Below are positions 1 through 11,170 of a stretch of 64,000 nt of DNA, one piece after another. The position numbers and the translations under genes were made by a program. The stretch spans positions 2,170,001-2,234,000 of the forward strand of contig NC_092203.1 of the NCBI RefSeq assembly GCF_043641665.1. The letters are read 5' to 3'. Every line of letters starts with the position of its first letter. Position 1 is the stretch's first letter. Source of the DNA: Enoplosus armatus. Its lineage: Eukaryota; Chordata; Actinopteri; Centrarchiformes; Enoplosidae. The notes beneath the pieces are model-generated. The model did no database searches. It was not told where the DNA came from and saw only the letters and a program-made list of their open reading frames with translations.

Positions 1-149
1 TAGGTGACGGGCATTGCTAATTAGCTTAGGCTATAGATGCTGTGGTGTGTGGCATTGGTTAACGTCACAGTGATGTCATCAGGGTCACCTCGGCCCGGGG
101 ACTAAACGTTTTAAAGTATTGCGTTTGAAAGACAGTGAGGGTCTAACCA

Positions 150-260
150 GGAGAGGCCCTCACGTTGCATTGTGGGAATTGTAGGACCCAACATTTTTGG
201 AGCATGCTGACGTATACTGTGGACTGAAAGTCAGGATAGCTCAGTCTCTGCAGGGGATGG
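150..260 (+). repeat. Dispersed repeat family C, copy 1
   Basis: This block resembles 29505-29592. The two share, in the same order, a GCATTGTGGGAA/GCATCATGGGAA-like segment, a TGTAGGACCC/TGTAGGATCC-like segment, a CATTTTTGGAG/CACTTTTGGAG-like segment, and AAAGTCAGGATA. Each copy is about 90-110 bp and the two lie about 29 kb apart. It is an ancient interspersed repeat with no coding capacity. Its class (SINE or MITE) cannot be decided from two degenerate copies. Confidence 0.6.
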
Positions 261-859
261 GTTGGTTTCCGTTTCGCATCTGGTTCCCAGTTGGCAAAAC
301 AGCCCGCTTCATTAAGTTCTCTCATCAAAACCTTTTTATTCCTCCCCACTCTCTTTTATTACCAAAGAGCAATGTAAAAGCATTCAGCTAATGCTGGCAA
401 GCTTCAGTTAGCGTTAACTGGCACTAACCGACAGCATTGCAGTCGCTTTTGGTCTAAAAGACAAAAGATTGTATCAGCTGTTGCTAACAAGCGTTAATTA
501 TTCCGTTGTTTGTGGTTCATCGGGTGGCGCTCCTCTCCAGGGAATCCATCTAGCTCCTCGTCACGCCAATTTCAGGAGAATCTTCCAGTTAAATTCTAAT
601 ACATATCAATATTTTAACCTGCTTAACTTAATAGTTCTGCATCCGGACCGCCAGTATTTGGAGGACGCAGCTCAATTCTAAAACACAGTTGTTTCAGTGA
701 GTCACGTGCGTTTAATCATTTCATATCTCTCTTCTCCTTCTTGTTTTTCTTGTGGTCGTCGGTCCAAAGATATTTCATTTACAGTGATATTAAACGGATG
801 AAAGCAGCAAATCCTCACACTTGAAGCCGTGAGCGTCGGGCGCTTTTGCCTTTGAAAAA

Positions 860-930
860 TGGCAATGAGCCATTAATGATTGATCAAAGTTAGATTGATT
901 TCCTGTCAATCAGTCAGTCGCCTCAGCGCA
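860..930. promoter_or_regulatory. Possible conserved regulatory patch (PBX/HOX/MEIS-like motifs)
   Basis: The patch contains CATTAATGATTGATCAAAG and then TGTCAATCAGTCAG. The TGATTGAT and TGTCAATCA strings resemble HOX-PBX and TALE homeodomain sites. It lies about 3.7 kb upstream of the b3galt1 coding exon. Regulatory function is inferred only from motif density; no conservation can be measured here. Confidence 0.25.
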
Positions 931-1174
931 CCGCAGCACCACGGTGCGGAGTGAGGAAAAGCACGCCCCCCCCCGCCTCCGCCCGCTCTCAGTGGCTACC
1001 TTTTCCAGAGCTGGATGAATGTTTCATCGCTGTACAGAAAGTATTTTGTAAGAGCTGTTGTCTCCTCCACACAACGGTGATGATGATGTGGAGTCTTGGA
1101 TCGGTGTGAGGCGTAATGAAGCAGCGACTAATGCAGCTCAGTGTGAGGCTGCTAAATTGACTTCCTCGGGGGGC

Positions 1175-1203
<29 letters not shown>
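1175..1203 (+). repeat. Homopolymer tract, 29 consecutive G
   Basis: An uninterrupted run of 29 G follows a shorter G run broken by one C at 1174. It is the longest of about a dozen long G or C runs in the window. On the opposite strand it reads as poly-C. A spurious glycine or proline open frame crosses it and should not be taken as a gene. Confidence 0.9.
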
Positions 1204-1205
<2 letters not shown>

Positions 1206-2099
1206 TGGTTACATTCAAAACTCTTCAACACTTAATGCAAGCAGACTGACTGCATTTCTCCCTCCACCAATTCCTGCTAGGCTCTCTCACTCTCCCCCTT
1301 ATGGCCTGTCACTGTGCTGTCATGACAACCAGTTCAGATTAGCAGATCATTAGCAATAAGCCCTGTGAATGGGTGTTAATAATAACTGTAATTATTACGC
1401 TTTATTAATTATCATGTTTTTTTTCCCCCCTCGCTTTTCACTCGTTAATGCCTGTTTTTGCTGCAATGTGTTATTTTGGAGTTATTCTTTCATTGGCATG
1501 TTTTACTGCCCTCTTATCAGCGGGGTAGCCATTATTATGATCTACACTACTGCTGGCGAAGCGGTTGGTGTAGTACTTAAATCCCATTCTCAGACATTTC
1601 CATATTACATTGGCATCACAAGGGATGTAAACAAATACATTACGCAGATATGAGCAGTTAATGTGCTGCCTCCGTCACACGGCTGATAAAGTGTCACACC
1701 ACTTCTCCTTCGAGCCACAACTCGGTAAAAAGGAAACACACACACACACACTTTTTTTAAGGAACGCTTCCACACCGAACCTGTTTGTCACACTCTTGTG
1801 CCCGTTTGGTTCGTTGGTGGTGTAAAAGCAAAGCAGACCAGCTGCAGGATTTTCTGAGAGATGTGGATACGTGAATTCAAAAGGACACAAGCTTACATGC
1901 GATCTCAAAAGCGATCTTTTAAGCAACGTCTGTATATGTATATATGTATTATGCAAATCAGCTGGTAACCATGGTAACATGTATGCGCATCAGACCTTGA
2001 GCGTTGGGAGTTTCCCTGATGCATCAGACAGACTCTGGTCCGCAAAATGTCAAAAATTGTGAAAGATGCTCATCACAATTTCCCAGAGCCCAGAGTGAC

Positions 2100-2230
2100 G
2101 CCTTCAAATTCACAAAAATGGGAACTTTTAATCAGCAGACTGTTTGGGCCATGCTTAATTAGCTCCTGCTAACCACAAATTAAAGCTGTTATTACTGAAT
2201 GTTTCCCCACCGCAGGAGCTGCAGCACCAC
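2100..2230. promoter_or_regulatory. Possible conserved non-coding element
   Basis: This AT-rich, non-repetitive stretch has homeodomain-type cores (CTTAATTAGC, AAATTAAAG), a RUNX-like AACCACA, and few CpG. Its composition resembles vertebrate developmental enhancers more than the flanking low-complexity sequence does. This is an inference from appearance only. Confidence 0.25.
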
Positions 2231-3849
2231 AATTTAAAACTACGATCCCATGTCCTAATGTTATCTTGGAAGTGTAACACATCCAGGAGAGGACTTCTAC
2301 CAAGCACTAATGTAATTTAAAGTGACACCACGGCACGGATTGATACAGCCATCTTTCAATTTGCTCCGAGGGGAAGTTCGGGCTGAGGATTTCGTGAGGT
2401 GCATCGCCAAATGAGGATATCGGTTATTCTGGGGCGAGCGTGCGGTAGTTCTGGAGGGATTATGGAACCAATAGACCCTCCTCAGGAAGCGGCGGAGGTG
2501 ACAACAAGCAAACGGGATGAGGGAAATGAGGGGGAGCGAGGTCAGCGGAAGGGACGAATATGATGATTTAGTGATTTCGTCGCAGAGAGAGGTGGAGGGA
2601 GTTTCGATTGAGTGGCTTTAAGGAGACTGATTGCTATAAAAGCTGCCAATAAGTTAGAGACGAGATGTGAGGAGTCCTACACCCTGCCAGAAAAACAACA
2701 CTGAGAAGACGGGGGGGGTAAAGTTAGCACAGGATGATACGAAGAAAGACCACGGGACTTGAAATGCGAAAGTCCCACAGACAAAAACAATGAAAAGCCA
2801 GAAGGATCGGGGGTGAGACAAAGAAAGATGAGGTGGGAGGCAGCGAGACATATAAAGATGGATCAAGCACCCACTGAAGTAGAGAAGGAGGGAGTGATTG
2901 AGAGGGAGGAGGTGTGGAAAAGCAGCCATGATGAGATGGATTCTACTGGACCATGAGATTGATGACTCTGCTCCGGAAAGAAAAAGAGAGAGAGGGAGTG
3001 AAAGTGAGGGAAGAGATAGCAGAAACCAAAGGGGGAGGGGGAGGGGGGGGGGGGTTATAAGAGCGAAATCCTGATGAAAAGAACCACAGCGCGCCCCACA
3101 AGACACGACAAAATCTGGAGTCTGATAAAAAAGAATGAGCCCGTTTTATCTCAGCCCTTCCATCTTGAAACAGAGCAGCGTCTTTGCACATTTCAGTATC
3201 TCTAATAGGATCTATACCACTTTTTTTTTTTTTTTGTTCCTCATCAGTTATGCGTGGTAAAAAAAAAAAAAAAAAATCCCAAAAAAAAGAAGCTATATTT
3301 CCCCTGAATACGAACCGGGCCGCTGCCACATGAAAAGAGATTATGTCTGTAGCAAATAAAAGTCTGTTTGTAGAGAAGGATTAGATTTAGTTCGGCTTTC
3401 AGACACCTTTCAAAGCCCTGCGAATTGGTTATCCATCGGTGCCTTTGAATGCGAAGTGACATTTAAAGGCGGGAAGCGCGCAAGCATTTGGGCGTAGTAA
3501 ATGCGCGTTTCATCACACGCCACATTTAGAACTCCAATTCATCCCCCCTCATGGTCCGTCAGGGCGTCCAATTAGAGCGGCGACTCTCGAAGTTGCTGCC
3601 GCTCCACAGCAGAGCCTGTCCAGCTAACGAAGGAGCGGCTCATTACGGAGTAACATATGCACGGTCCACGCGTCGAGTTCAGCCCGACGTTGAGGTATGG
3701 GAGAGGATGGGGGCGAGATGGGAAATGGTGGGAGTAAACGGGGAGTGAGACCAGGAGAATGAGAGGAAGTGGATATTCATCTTTTCCCCATGAGAACGTT
3801 TCACTTTCACCTTCTCTGCCTTGATGCTTCTTCCCTCTCCGTCTCACCC

Positions 3850-3873
3850 CTCCTCCTCCTCCTCCTCCTCCTC
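3850..3873 (+). repeat. (CTC)n trinucleotide repeat
   Basis: A perfect triplet repeat of CTC units in non-coding DNA upstream of b3galt1. Antisense open frames across it are artefacts of low complexity. Confidence 0.8.
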
Positions 3874-4339
3874 CACTCAGACTCCCGGGGTGGCTCTGAT
3901 TTGCCAGTCCTGTGTCTGATCCATATAGGCAGGGGGGGGGGGAGTAAGAGGGAGATAAACAGCGTTTGCAAACAGAAAGTGGTGAGAGCTGAGGCAGAGC
4001 AGGCCTTATCAATGGAGAGAGTTTCCTGGTATATACACTTCCTTCAGACCACAGAGGCTCTTATCAGAGGCAGTGATAGAACATTGGGGTAACTGCCTGT
4101 GGCATGGTGCCTCCTGCCTCGCTAGTGGACTGATGTTATGGGCTGTAATGAGTAAGGAATAAAAAATAGCTTTAAATATGTCACACGCCTTCCTGCCATA
4201 AGTGCCTTTTCGTGAAAATAAGACTGGGTATGTTGAATGTTACACATCCGGTCAACGCGCTTATCTTGCCGCTGCGGCTTCATTATGCGGTCATGATTTG
4301 CGTTGCCGCTGACTGTCTGTTTCTCTGGTCTTTTTTCAG

Positions 4340-4435
4340 ATGCCGTCACGGGGAGCTGAAGCTGCGATGGGACACAGTAAGGCCGCGGACACGATAAGAA
4401 ACCTCTCTCCTTTTCAATCACGACACCGACACTAG
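4340..4435 (+). other. Possible upstream ORF at the start of the b3galt1 terminal exon
   Basis: A splice acceptor with a long pyrimidine tract (CTGGTCTTTTTTCAG) ends at 4339. The exon it opens would begin with ATG. That frame runs 31 codons and stops with TAG at 4433-4435, 151 nt before the b3galt1 ATG at 4587. If the exon starts here, this is a uORF that could dampen translation. The peptide matches nothing I recognise. Confidence 0.35.
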
Positions 4436-4586
4436 AGAGTAGAGAAGTCCATTATCTAAAATTAATGTCAGCCGTGTTGCGGAGGCAGCCTCAAGCTGCG
4501 CCGCCGGATCTGAGACAACCCATGGAGGCGTGGCCTCAACGCGTCCGTCGCTGCTGCCACTGGTAACAACAGCCAAGTGAACAGCG

Positions 4587-5573
4587 ATGCCTTCTAAGGT
4601 CTCCTGCTTATACTTGCTGACAGTGGTTTGCTGGGCCAGCGCTCTGTGGTACCTGAGTGTGTCCCGCCCCTCCACTTCCTATGTGGGCCAGCTGACGATC
4701 CCCATACGCAAAACCCCCAAGGTGAACAAGAACGCCACCTTCAGTAACATCCGCACGCGCTCGCTCAACCCGCACGACTTCGACTACCTCATCAACGAGG
4801 CCAAGAAGTGCGAGGCAGAGCCCCCCTTCCTCGTCATCCTGATCAGCACCACCCACAAGGAATTCGACGCCCGCCAGGCCATCCGGGAGACATGGGGTGA
4901 CGAGAGCACGTTCCCGGACGTGCGCGTGGTCACGCTCTTCTTGTTGGGTCGCAGCACTGATGCAGTCCTCAACCAGATGGTGGAGCAGGAGAGTCAGATT
5001 TTTCATGACATTGTAGTGGAGGATTTTATTGATTCTTACCACAACCTGACGCTTAAGACGCTGATGGGGATGCGCTGGGTGGCCACATTTTGCTCTAAGG
5101 CTCAATACGTCCTCAAGACAGACAGCGACATCTTTGTCAACATGGAGAACCTTATCTATAACCTTCTGAAGCCCACCACCAAGCCCAGGAGGAGGTACTT
5201 CACCGGCTACGTCATCAACGGTGGGCCCATCAGAGACATGCGCAGCAAGTGGTACATGCCCAGGGATCTGTACCCAGAGAGCAAGTACCCACCCTTCTGC
5301 TCCGGCACCGGCTACGTCTTCTCGGCAGACGTGGCCGAGCTCATATACAAGACCTCCTTACACACCAGGCTGCTGCACCTGGAGGACGTGTACGTCGGCG
5401 TGTGCCTCCGCAAGCTGGGCATCCACCCCTTCCAGAACAGCGGCTTCAACCACTGGAAGATGGCCTACAGCCTCTGCCGCTACCGCCGGGTGGTCACCGT
5501 CCACCAGATCTCCCCCGAGGAGATGCACCGCATATGGAACGACATGACCAGCAAGAAACACCTGAAATGTTAG
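4587..5573 (+). CDS. b3galt1: Beta-1,3-galactosyltransferase 1
   Basis: A single-exon coding region of 328 residues, against about 326 in mammals. It is a type II Golgi membrane glycosyltransferase (family GT31) that transfers galactose from UDP-galactose in beta-1,3 linkage to N-acetylglucosamine-ended glycans. Visible features are a short cytoplasmic end, a signal anchor at about residues 6-25 (LYLLTVVCWASALWYLSV), a stem with an N-glycosylation site at N49, and the catalytic domain from about residue 80. The domain has RETWG (100-104), the metal-binding DSD motif (179-181), a second sequon at N153, and EDVYVG near the end. The ATG at 4587 has a purine at -3 and starts the conserved N-terminus. 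The coding exon is GC-rich compared with its flanks. Close identity to vertebrate B3GALT1 over the whole length makes the call firm; the fish paralogue (a or b) is not resolved. Confidence 0.95.
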   Translation: MPSKVSCLYLLTVVCWASALWYLSVSRPSTSYVGQLTIPIRKTPKVNKNATFSNIRTRSLNPHDFDYLINEAKKCEAEPPFLVILISTTHKEFDARQAIRETWGDESTFPDVRVVTLFLLGRSTDAVLNQMVEQESQIFHDIVVEDFIDSYHNLTLKTLMGMRWVATFCSKAQYVLKTDSDIFVNMENLIYNLLKPTTKPRRRYFTGYVINGGPIRDMRSKWYMPRDLYPESKYPPFCSGTGYVFSADVAELIYKTSLHTRLLHLEDVYVGVCLRKLGIHPFQNSGFNHWKMAYSLCRYRRVVTVHQISPEEMHRIWNDMTSKKHLKC

Positions 5574-6560
5574 CAGGGGTATTAGCAGTAGCACCAGTCG
5601 GGGAGGAATCGAACGTCCTCTCATCAATCGCTTCTCCATCATAGGCAAATGCCGTTCAGCACGTTGCGCTGAGCCGGAGGAACAGTGTTGACGAAAGCAC
5701 CCAGGTCTTTGTCCAGTCTCTATAGTGCAAGGCCAAAGCAAACTCCTCTGTACTCTTATGTCCTCCCCCACTTGAAGGTGTTTGTGAGAGCTCAGACTCA
5801 CGTAGCAGGCACAAAGTTGGGAGATGTGTTTTCCAAAAATGTGCAAAATGTTAGCAGCACTATGATTTTTATAAGGAAATACAAGACGGGAAGCTCGGAG
5901 GCTCGTGTTCAACCCCTCGTTTATACAAGACACAAACTGTCCCCGATTGCTCGACTGCAGATTACATAAATGCCAACTCTTCTTTGAAGCCAGACGCTCG
6001 CCTTTTGGGTTGATCACACGCTCTTAATTAATGAATGTTCCTCATGTATTTTCAGTCGGTGTGCTTTCTGAGCAAGGTGTTAATGCTGGATGTTCACAGT
6101 TCACAGCGCAGCGACTCACTCACATTGGCCCGAAGCGCATCGAGCCGCTTTAACCCTCGAGGGGGGAGGGGGGGGGGGCGGAATTAGGGAGCATCCCGTG
6201 ACCGGACCTGTTTGCCTCTTTTCAGAATCAGACGTATTTTCTTACGGCAGGTCCACAGGTCTTTGTATTGTGCAATGAACAAAAAACAAAAAAAAACAAA
6301 CGGAAAAAGAAGATGTCGGCTGCTTGCGTTCCCAAGTGATTGTTACTTCTGTTGATGTGTAATGTGCAGTTATTCGTCTCAGCCAGTGCGGCGAGCCGGC
6401 TGCAGACTATCATATTTTCTATTACTTGAACATGAAGGAGAGCAGACGTACTGTAAGAGCTGCGTGTACCGAGGACAAATATTACATTTGGGTTTTTTTT
6501 GGTTTTTTTCTTTTGAGTGCTCTCTTCTTTTCAATGACTTGAGATGAAATAAACCACTTT
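5574..6560 (+). other. b3galt1: Probable b3galt1 3' untranslated region
   Basis: Non-coding DNA follows the TAG stop and runs to a canonical AATAAA at 6548-6553. It contains a G-rich run at about 6160-6178 and AT-rich stretches. No other gene signal intervenes, so this is most simply the 3' UTR. Confidence 0.5.
6548..6553 (+). terminator. b3galt1: Candidate poly(A) signal of b3galt1
   Basis: A canonical AATAAA lies about 975 nt after the b3galt1 stop codon. No stronger signal was noticed between them. An alternative downstream site cannot be excluded. Confidence 0.45.
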
Positions 6561-6856
6561 TATAAGACTTGACGTCGCATTTATTACGGGGGGAAAAAAA
6601 AAAACCCCAATATAAAAGTTTTTACACTGCCTCCATTTAATTCACATAATGTGTAAAAGAATACGCGGAAAACGAGATTACCGAGGTGCTCCGGCGTGGC
6701 TGTTGGATAAACATGCGGCGTGGCAACGAAGGCGCCTCATTAGGGCTGCTGTTCACTGCGGCAGCTGCGCTCAGTTTGAAGCGGGTCCCCGGCTCTCGAC
6801 GCGTCACTGACGGGCGAACGCTGCTCTGGAAACAGCACGTTCCTCTTCCACGCAGG

Positions 6857-6861
6857 TGTGC

Positions 6862-6913
<52 letters not shown>
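6857..6913 (+). repeat. (TG)n microsatellite
   Basis: A TG dinucleotide repeat of about 57 bp with one internal imperfection. The long His/Thr open frame on the other strand is an artefact of this tract. Confidence 0.9.
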
Positions 6914-6917
<4 letters not shown>

Positions 6918-7600
6918 GCAAGTGGCAGACTGCATGCAAAGTGTGATTAAATCAAATGTACCATCTGTGTAATTGGCAGCTGAGTGGATGTTTTCAACCA
7001 TGATGTCTTAACAGGAGGAATCACTGAGGCGACTGGCTTTCTTTTGTTCAAGTACAGAATACGTAATACATACATCCTGTTCTGTCCTATTTCTGTTATA
7101 TTCTATTTCTACATATCTATGAAATGAAGTCACGTTTTGCCCATTTTGTGGACAACCTTAGGGATTTGAATGATTTTAGATGATAACCTTTGCAGTCAGG
7201 TTCATGACGGTAGCCTACTTTATAAGCAGGCGTTCTTGTTCTTGTCCTCAGTTTGTATCATGAGTCAGTGTGGGGGAGGAATGACTCCTTGATTCGACAT
7301 GTTTGCCCTCCACAGGGGCATCTAGTGGCCGCAGTCTTCAAAGCAGCTTCACTCGTAGTTTAATGGCTATGCGGTGAGAGAGCTCTTCATCTCTTCGTCC
7401 TTCATCACCAGCGCCCATGGGGGTTCTTTTTTTTTTAGGAAGAAAGTCCTCTGGGAATAAGTTCCTGAATGCATGACTGAACACCCCTGTGTCACATACA
7501 GACAGCACTTCTCAGCTGACTGTCTGAGCATGCCATGCAGAAATATGATGTTTGTTTGTTTTTTCCAGTTTTGTTTTTCTTCAAGGGGGAAAACAGTAAA

Positions 7601-7604
<4 letters not shown>

Positions 7605-7634
<30 letters not shown>
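7605..7634 (+). repeat. (CA)n microsatellite
   Basis: A perfect CA repeat of about 30 bp in the intergenic interval downstream of b3galt1. Confidence 0.9.
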
Positions 7635-7637
<3 letters not shown>

Positions 7638-7819
7638 GTCGTTTTCAATTGATGCCTTCAAAAACCAGGAAAATAACATGTCCTTAGGTCAGGAGCTTTT
7701 TTATCTCTAAGGTGAGTAGATAGGTGTGTGTGTGTGTCGGCATGCCTCGGCTGGATGTCAGCAAGTACGGACAAATCTGCACGGGGCAACATCACTGTAA
7801 TAAGGTTGCTGATGCCTAC

Positions 7820-7822
<3 letters not shown>

Positions 7823-7850
<28 letters not shown>
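7823..7850 (+). repeat. (TG)n microsatellite
   Basis: A perfect TG repeat of about 28 bp, followed by GAGTGAGTGTG. Confidence 0.9.
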
Positions 7851-7852
<2 letters not shown>

Positions 7853-8932
7853 TGAGTGTGTGTCTGTGTGCATTGGATTTATGAACTCTTTGTTCCAGGC
7901 ATCGTCATCCGAGGGAGCTGCGGCACTCCTGCGGGATTTGGCGGGCGGAGAAATGAAAAATGTCTTCTGTTCTCTGCTCGCAAAAAAGATAAACATAAAG
8001 AAATGTGGGAAGCCCTCGTGGCGAGGCCCCCTCCTCAAACACTTTCGCTCGAAAAGGAAAAAGGAAAAAGGAGCTTGTAGGCAGGAAACCCAACCGTTGC
8101 TGTTGTGATTTCCTCATCATAAAACTATTCCCGGCTGGCGTCTTTACGTCAAAGGCCTCTTTTTGATCAGTTTCACTTTTGCCAACTAAAATATAATTGA
8201 AACGGTTTTATTCCAGCGCATCAGTTTAGGGTGCGTTTGTTCTTTAGGTTTATTGTGCGAGGAAGAAAAGATCTCAACCCCCTACAGCCCCAGTATGTTA
8301 TCAGTTAATGACTTAAAGATATTAAAAAAAAAAATTAAAAAAAAAAGCACAAGCATAGCCTGCTCAGTAGTACACATGTGAGATAATTGTTATTCGCAGC
8401 TTCTTATCCGCAGTGCTGTGTTTTGCATCCCTCTGATCACCCCCTATGGCATATGCAATTTGATACAATATGCTGAGTAACAGAAAGTCTGCTCTGTAAT
8501 TGGCCAAACAGCCCAGTGGTAGAGCATTTAGGAGGCTAAAGCTTGGGGAAAATGAAAAGCGAGTGATTATTCCGGGGCTTGTGGTAAATGAACCTCATAA
8601 CGAGCGAGGCGGAGTGCGAGACAATTGGGAACACTCCGATTCCAAAACAAAAGCGTCGGAAAGGCAGGCCTGTGGAGCCTTGAGTGGAAACAAAGAAACT
8701 ATTAGGGCACCGAGTTAGACCTTGGTTTGGCTTTGTGGTCTAGTTAGATGGCGTAGAGGCTGGAGGCAAATTTCTTAATGCTGCATAAACCGCTGCTGTT
8801 TTAATCCTCGTGTACATATTCATATTCTTCTGCCTGAGATCTCCTCGGCCTTTTTCGGTTAGCGTGACCTCCTCGTGACCCCGTCCTCTGAGGCGCAGAG
8901 GAGGCTTGTTGTACCGTGAAAATTGCCGTGGA

Positions 8933-8933
<1 letters not shown>

Positions 8934-8980
<47 letters not shown>
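8934..8980. repeat. (AT)n microsatellite
   Basis: An AT repeat of about 47 bp with a few TATACATAT imperfections. It is self-complementary and can extrude a hairpin. Confidence 0.85.
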
Positions 8981-10989
8981 CGGCGGGTGTGCAGTCTGCC
9001 ATCTGTGCAGGCGCAGTTACACCAAGGTGAGAGAAAAGGGGCTCACTGAGAGCAGCTGGGGAGACACTGCGCCATCCTGCTCCTCCGGGAAAAGTGCCAT
9101 CATCACGACGCTGCGGCTTCCAACGAACGACCACTTGACGTGCGCGAGCGGCTCTCGGCTCTCGGCGTGGGCTGAAATGACAGGTGATTTCGGGTCTGCC
9201 GGATGTGCTTTTGTTGCTCGGTTGCTGGCTGTGATGTTTGGTTGTGCAGTTTTGCGTGAACGTAGGCGACACGCCCCATTCACAAACAACACATTGTTTT
9301 TGATTTAAGCGCTTTAGTATTTAATTTGGAAACAAAAATCCCCTTTTCTGTGTTTTTTTCACAGTATCTTTCTCTTGCCTGGAAAATACAAATCAGGACG
9401 GGGTTCATTCCAGCGAGAGGACTTCATTCTAGGCTGGCGCACCGCTACGACCTACAAGCCCGGGGTCCACGTGGCTGACGGAGGCGGCTGGAGGCGTCAG
9501 GATGCTACTCTGTAGCCTCGCTAGCTTCAACTGTTCTTGAAAGGTTAGTAAAACTCAAAGAGGTGCCATTCGTCTTTGTCCCCTCCGCCAGGTTTTAAAC
9601 GCTTGATAAATAAAACAAAAGTCTATTTTTTTGGACGCCGGCCGACCTCGGAGACAGAGCATTCACATTTGTTCTGAAATGACTTCTCTGCGAAACAAAT
9701 CGATGGCAGCTTTCGTGGCGGAATGAGCTTCCCGCCTGCATAAATGACGCACTCCCATTGTTCACTCTCTCTTTCATACAGTGCAGTGAATTGGAGCAAA
9801 AAAGGTGCCAGTACCATAATTCAGCAGTTGCACGACAAGATCATCGCATGTGTCTTCGATATATTTGTATTTCTTATTCTTTTGACATTCAAAATTGAAA
9901 AAAAAAAAAAGAAGACCTGTATTGTGTCTATAGGAACCCTCGTCAGCTGCCAAAGTTCCTTCCTGGTCCAGTGTGTGGCGGTAAAGCAGCATAGCGTTGT
10001 TTGCCAACCAGCCAATAAGAGGCAGAGTAGGGACAACTCGAGTATGTAAAACAAAACCTTAATATCGGCATTAATATTGATACCTGTCCCTGTCGATGAC
10101 AGCATTTCAGCAGCATGAATTATTTTCTGTCATCCACACCAGATAGATGGGATTTAAATAGGGAATATACATCAGGCCGACGTGAGGCCGGGGACAAGCG
10201 CGACAGCCCGGCTGAATATGAATAGCGATAAATTAACTCTTTAGTGCCCTGGGAGGGAAGCCGATCTCCTGGAACTGACGGAGGCGGCGGAGCTCAAGCG
10301 TCGCCTTCTTCCCGAAAAGCAGCAGGCTGGTATTTATGACCAGGAACAGTTGCATGCTTACATGAGAGTGGAGTCTCGTGAATACCTGGTGGGCCCTGTG
10401 AATATCAAGATCTTTGGATCCAGGGAGCAGGTAAAGGAACAGGGGCCTGCAACAGGCTTGCTGCGTGTTTGATGTCAGAGGCTTGTAATTCCAAAGCTGT
10501 GCATCAACACCGAGATCTCGCACTTAAATATACACGAGCTTCCTTAAAAAAAAGTACAAAAGCAGTAATTGCAGTCCTTTCATATTTAGTCCCCCGACTC
10601 CAGAGATACAGAATTTGGCCACTTTGCATTCATCATCAGGCTAATGTGACGGGAGGATACTAAATCCTTGTTGTCTTAATTAGAGCTTAGTGGAATGAAG
10701 CTGCTGAGGCCTGGAGCTACATTGTAAGACACTTTTGGGAAAATAGTGAATTAGTTACAGTTGCGTGTGCTCAAAGAACAGGAGTCAAACCCTCGTCACA
10801 ACATGAAACTCCTTCTGCGGTCGAAATGTAGGATTCGCAGCGTCATCCCAGGACAGCCAGCCGCTTCGTTTCACGTCAGTGTTCTGTCTTTGTTGGCGAA
10901 TCCTCCGATGTGATCACAAAATAGCATGAAGCCTTAAAAAATAGCTCATATCCATGTTTTCGTTGGCCTGTCCGAGACTTTAAGCGCCT

Positions 10990-11170
10990 CCAATGCTAAG
11001 TGTTGTTTATGAATAGTTGGACATTTTGGGAAACGCGGTTATTTGCATCTTTGCATCCAGCGTCGGATGAGACGATCGACGCCACGTTCCCGCCTGTGTG
11101 CCAGGAGACGATTAGCTTAGCATAAAGACTGAAAGCAGGGGGAAGCAGCTAGCCTGCATGGTCCAAAATG
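10990..11170 (+). repeat. Dispersed repeat family A, copy 1
   Basis: This block carries a GGACATTTTGGGAAA segment, then GATGAGACGATCGA, then TTAGCTTAGCATAAAGACTG followed by AGGGGGAA and CAGCTAGCC. The same ordered segments occur at about 56480-56640 and, reversed, at about 51860-52140. A short 5' piece lies at 19460-19515. I recognise this family from the non-coding DNA of many percomorph fishes. It is non-autonomous and has no coding capacity. Confidence 0.75.

Larger units (their letters stand above)
1..4339. other. Non-coding DNA upstream of the b3galt1 coding exon
   Basis: I see no protein-coding exon here. The open frames are short and composed of low-complexity or antisense sequence. 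The stretch holds a dispersed-repeat copy near 150-260, a 29-base G run at 1175-1203, a short (CA)n at 1737-1750, poly-T/poly-A runs at 3221-3234 and 3259-3275, and a CTC triplet repeat at about 3850-3873. It is probably intron or upstream DNA of b3galt1, because a strong splice acceptor ends it at 4339. Two AT-rich patches (about 860-930 and 2100-2230) have homeodomain-type motifs and could be regulatory; they are listed separately. Confidence 0.55.

Noticed and set aside
4608..5105. 165-codon open frame antisense to b3galt1
   Set aside because: It is a shadow of the GC-rich b3galt1 coding exon on the opposite strand.
6637..7001. Long open frames rich in His-Thr or Val-Cys
   Set aside because: They are translations of a CA/TG microsatellite in different frames and have no coding features.
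8500..8560. Possible tRNA-like string (CCAGTGGTAGAGCA)
   Set aside because: Only a loose A-box resemblance. I could not pair an acceptor stem or find a proper B-box, so no tRNA is called.
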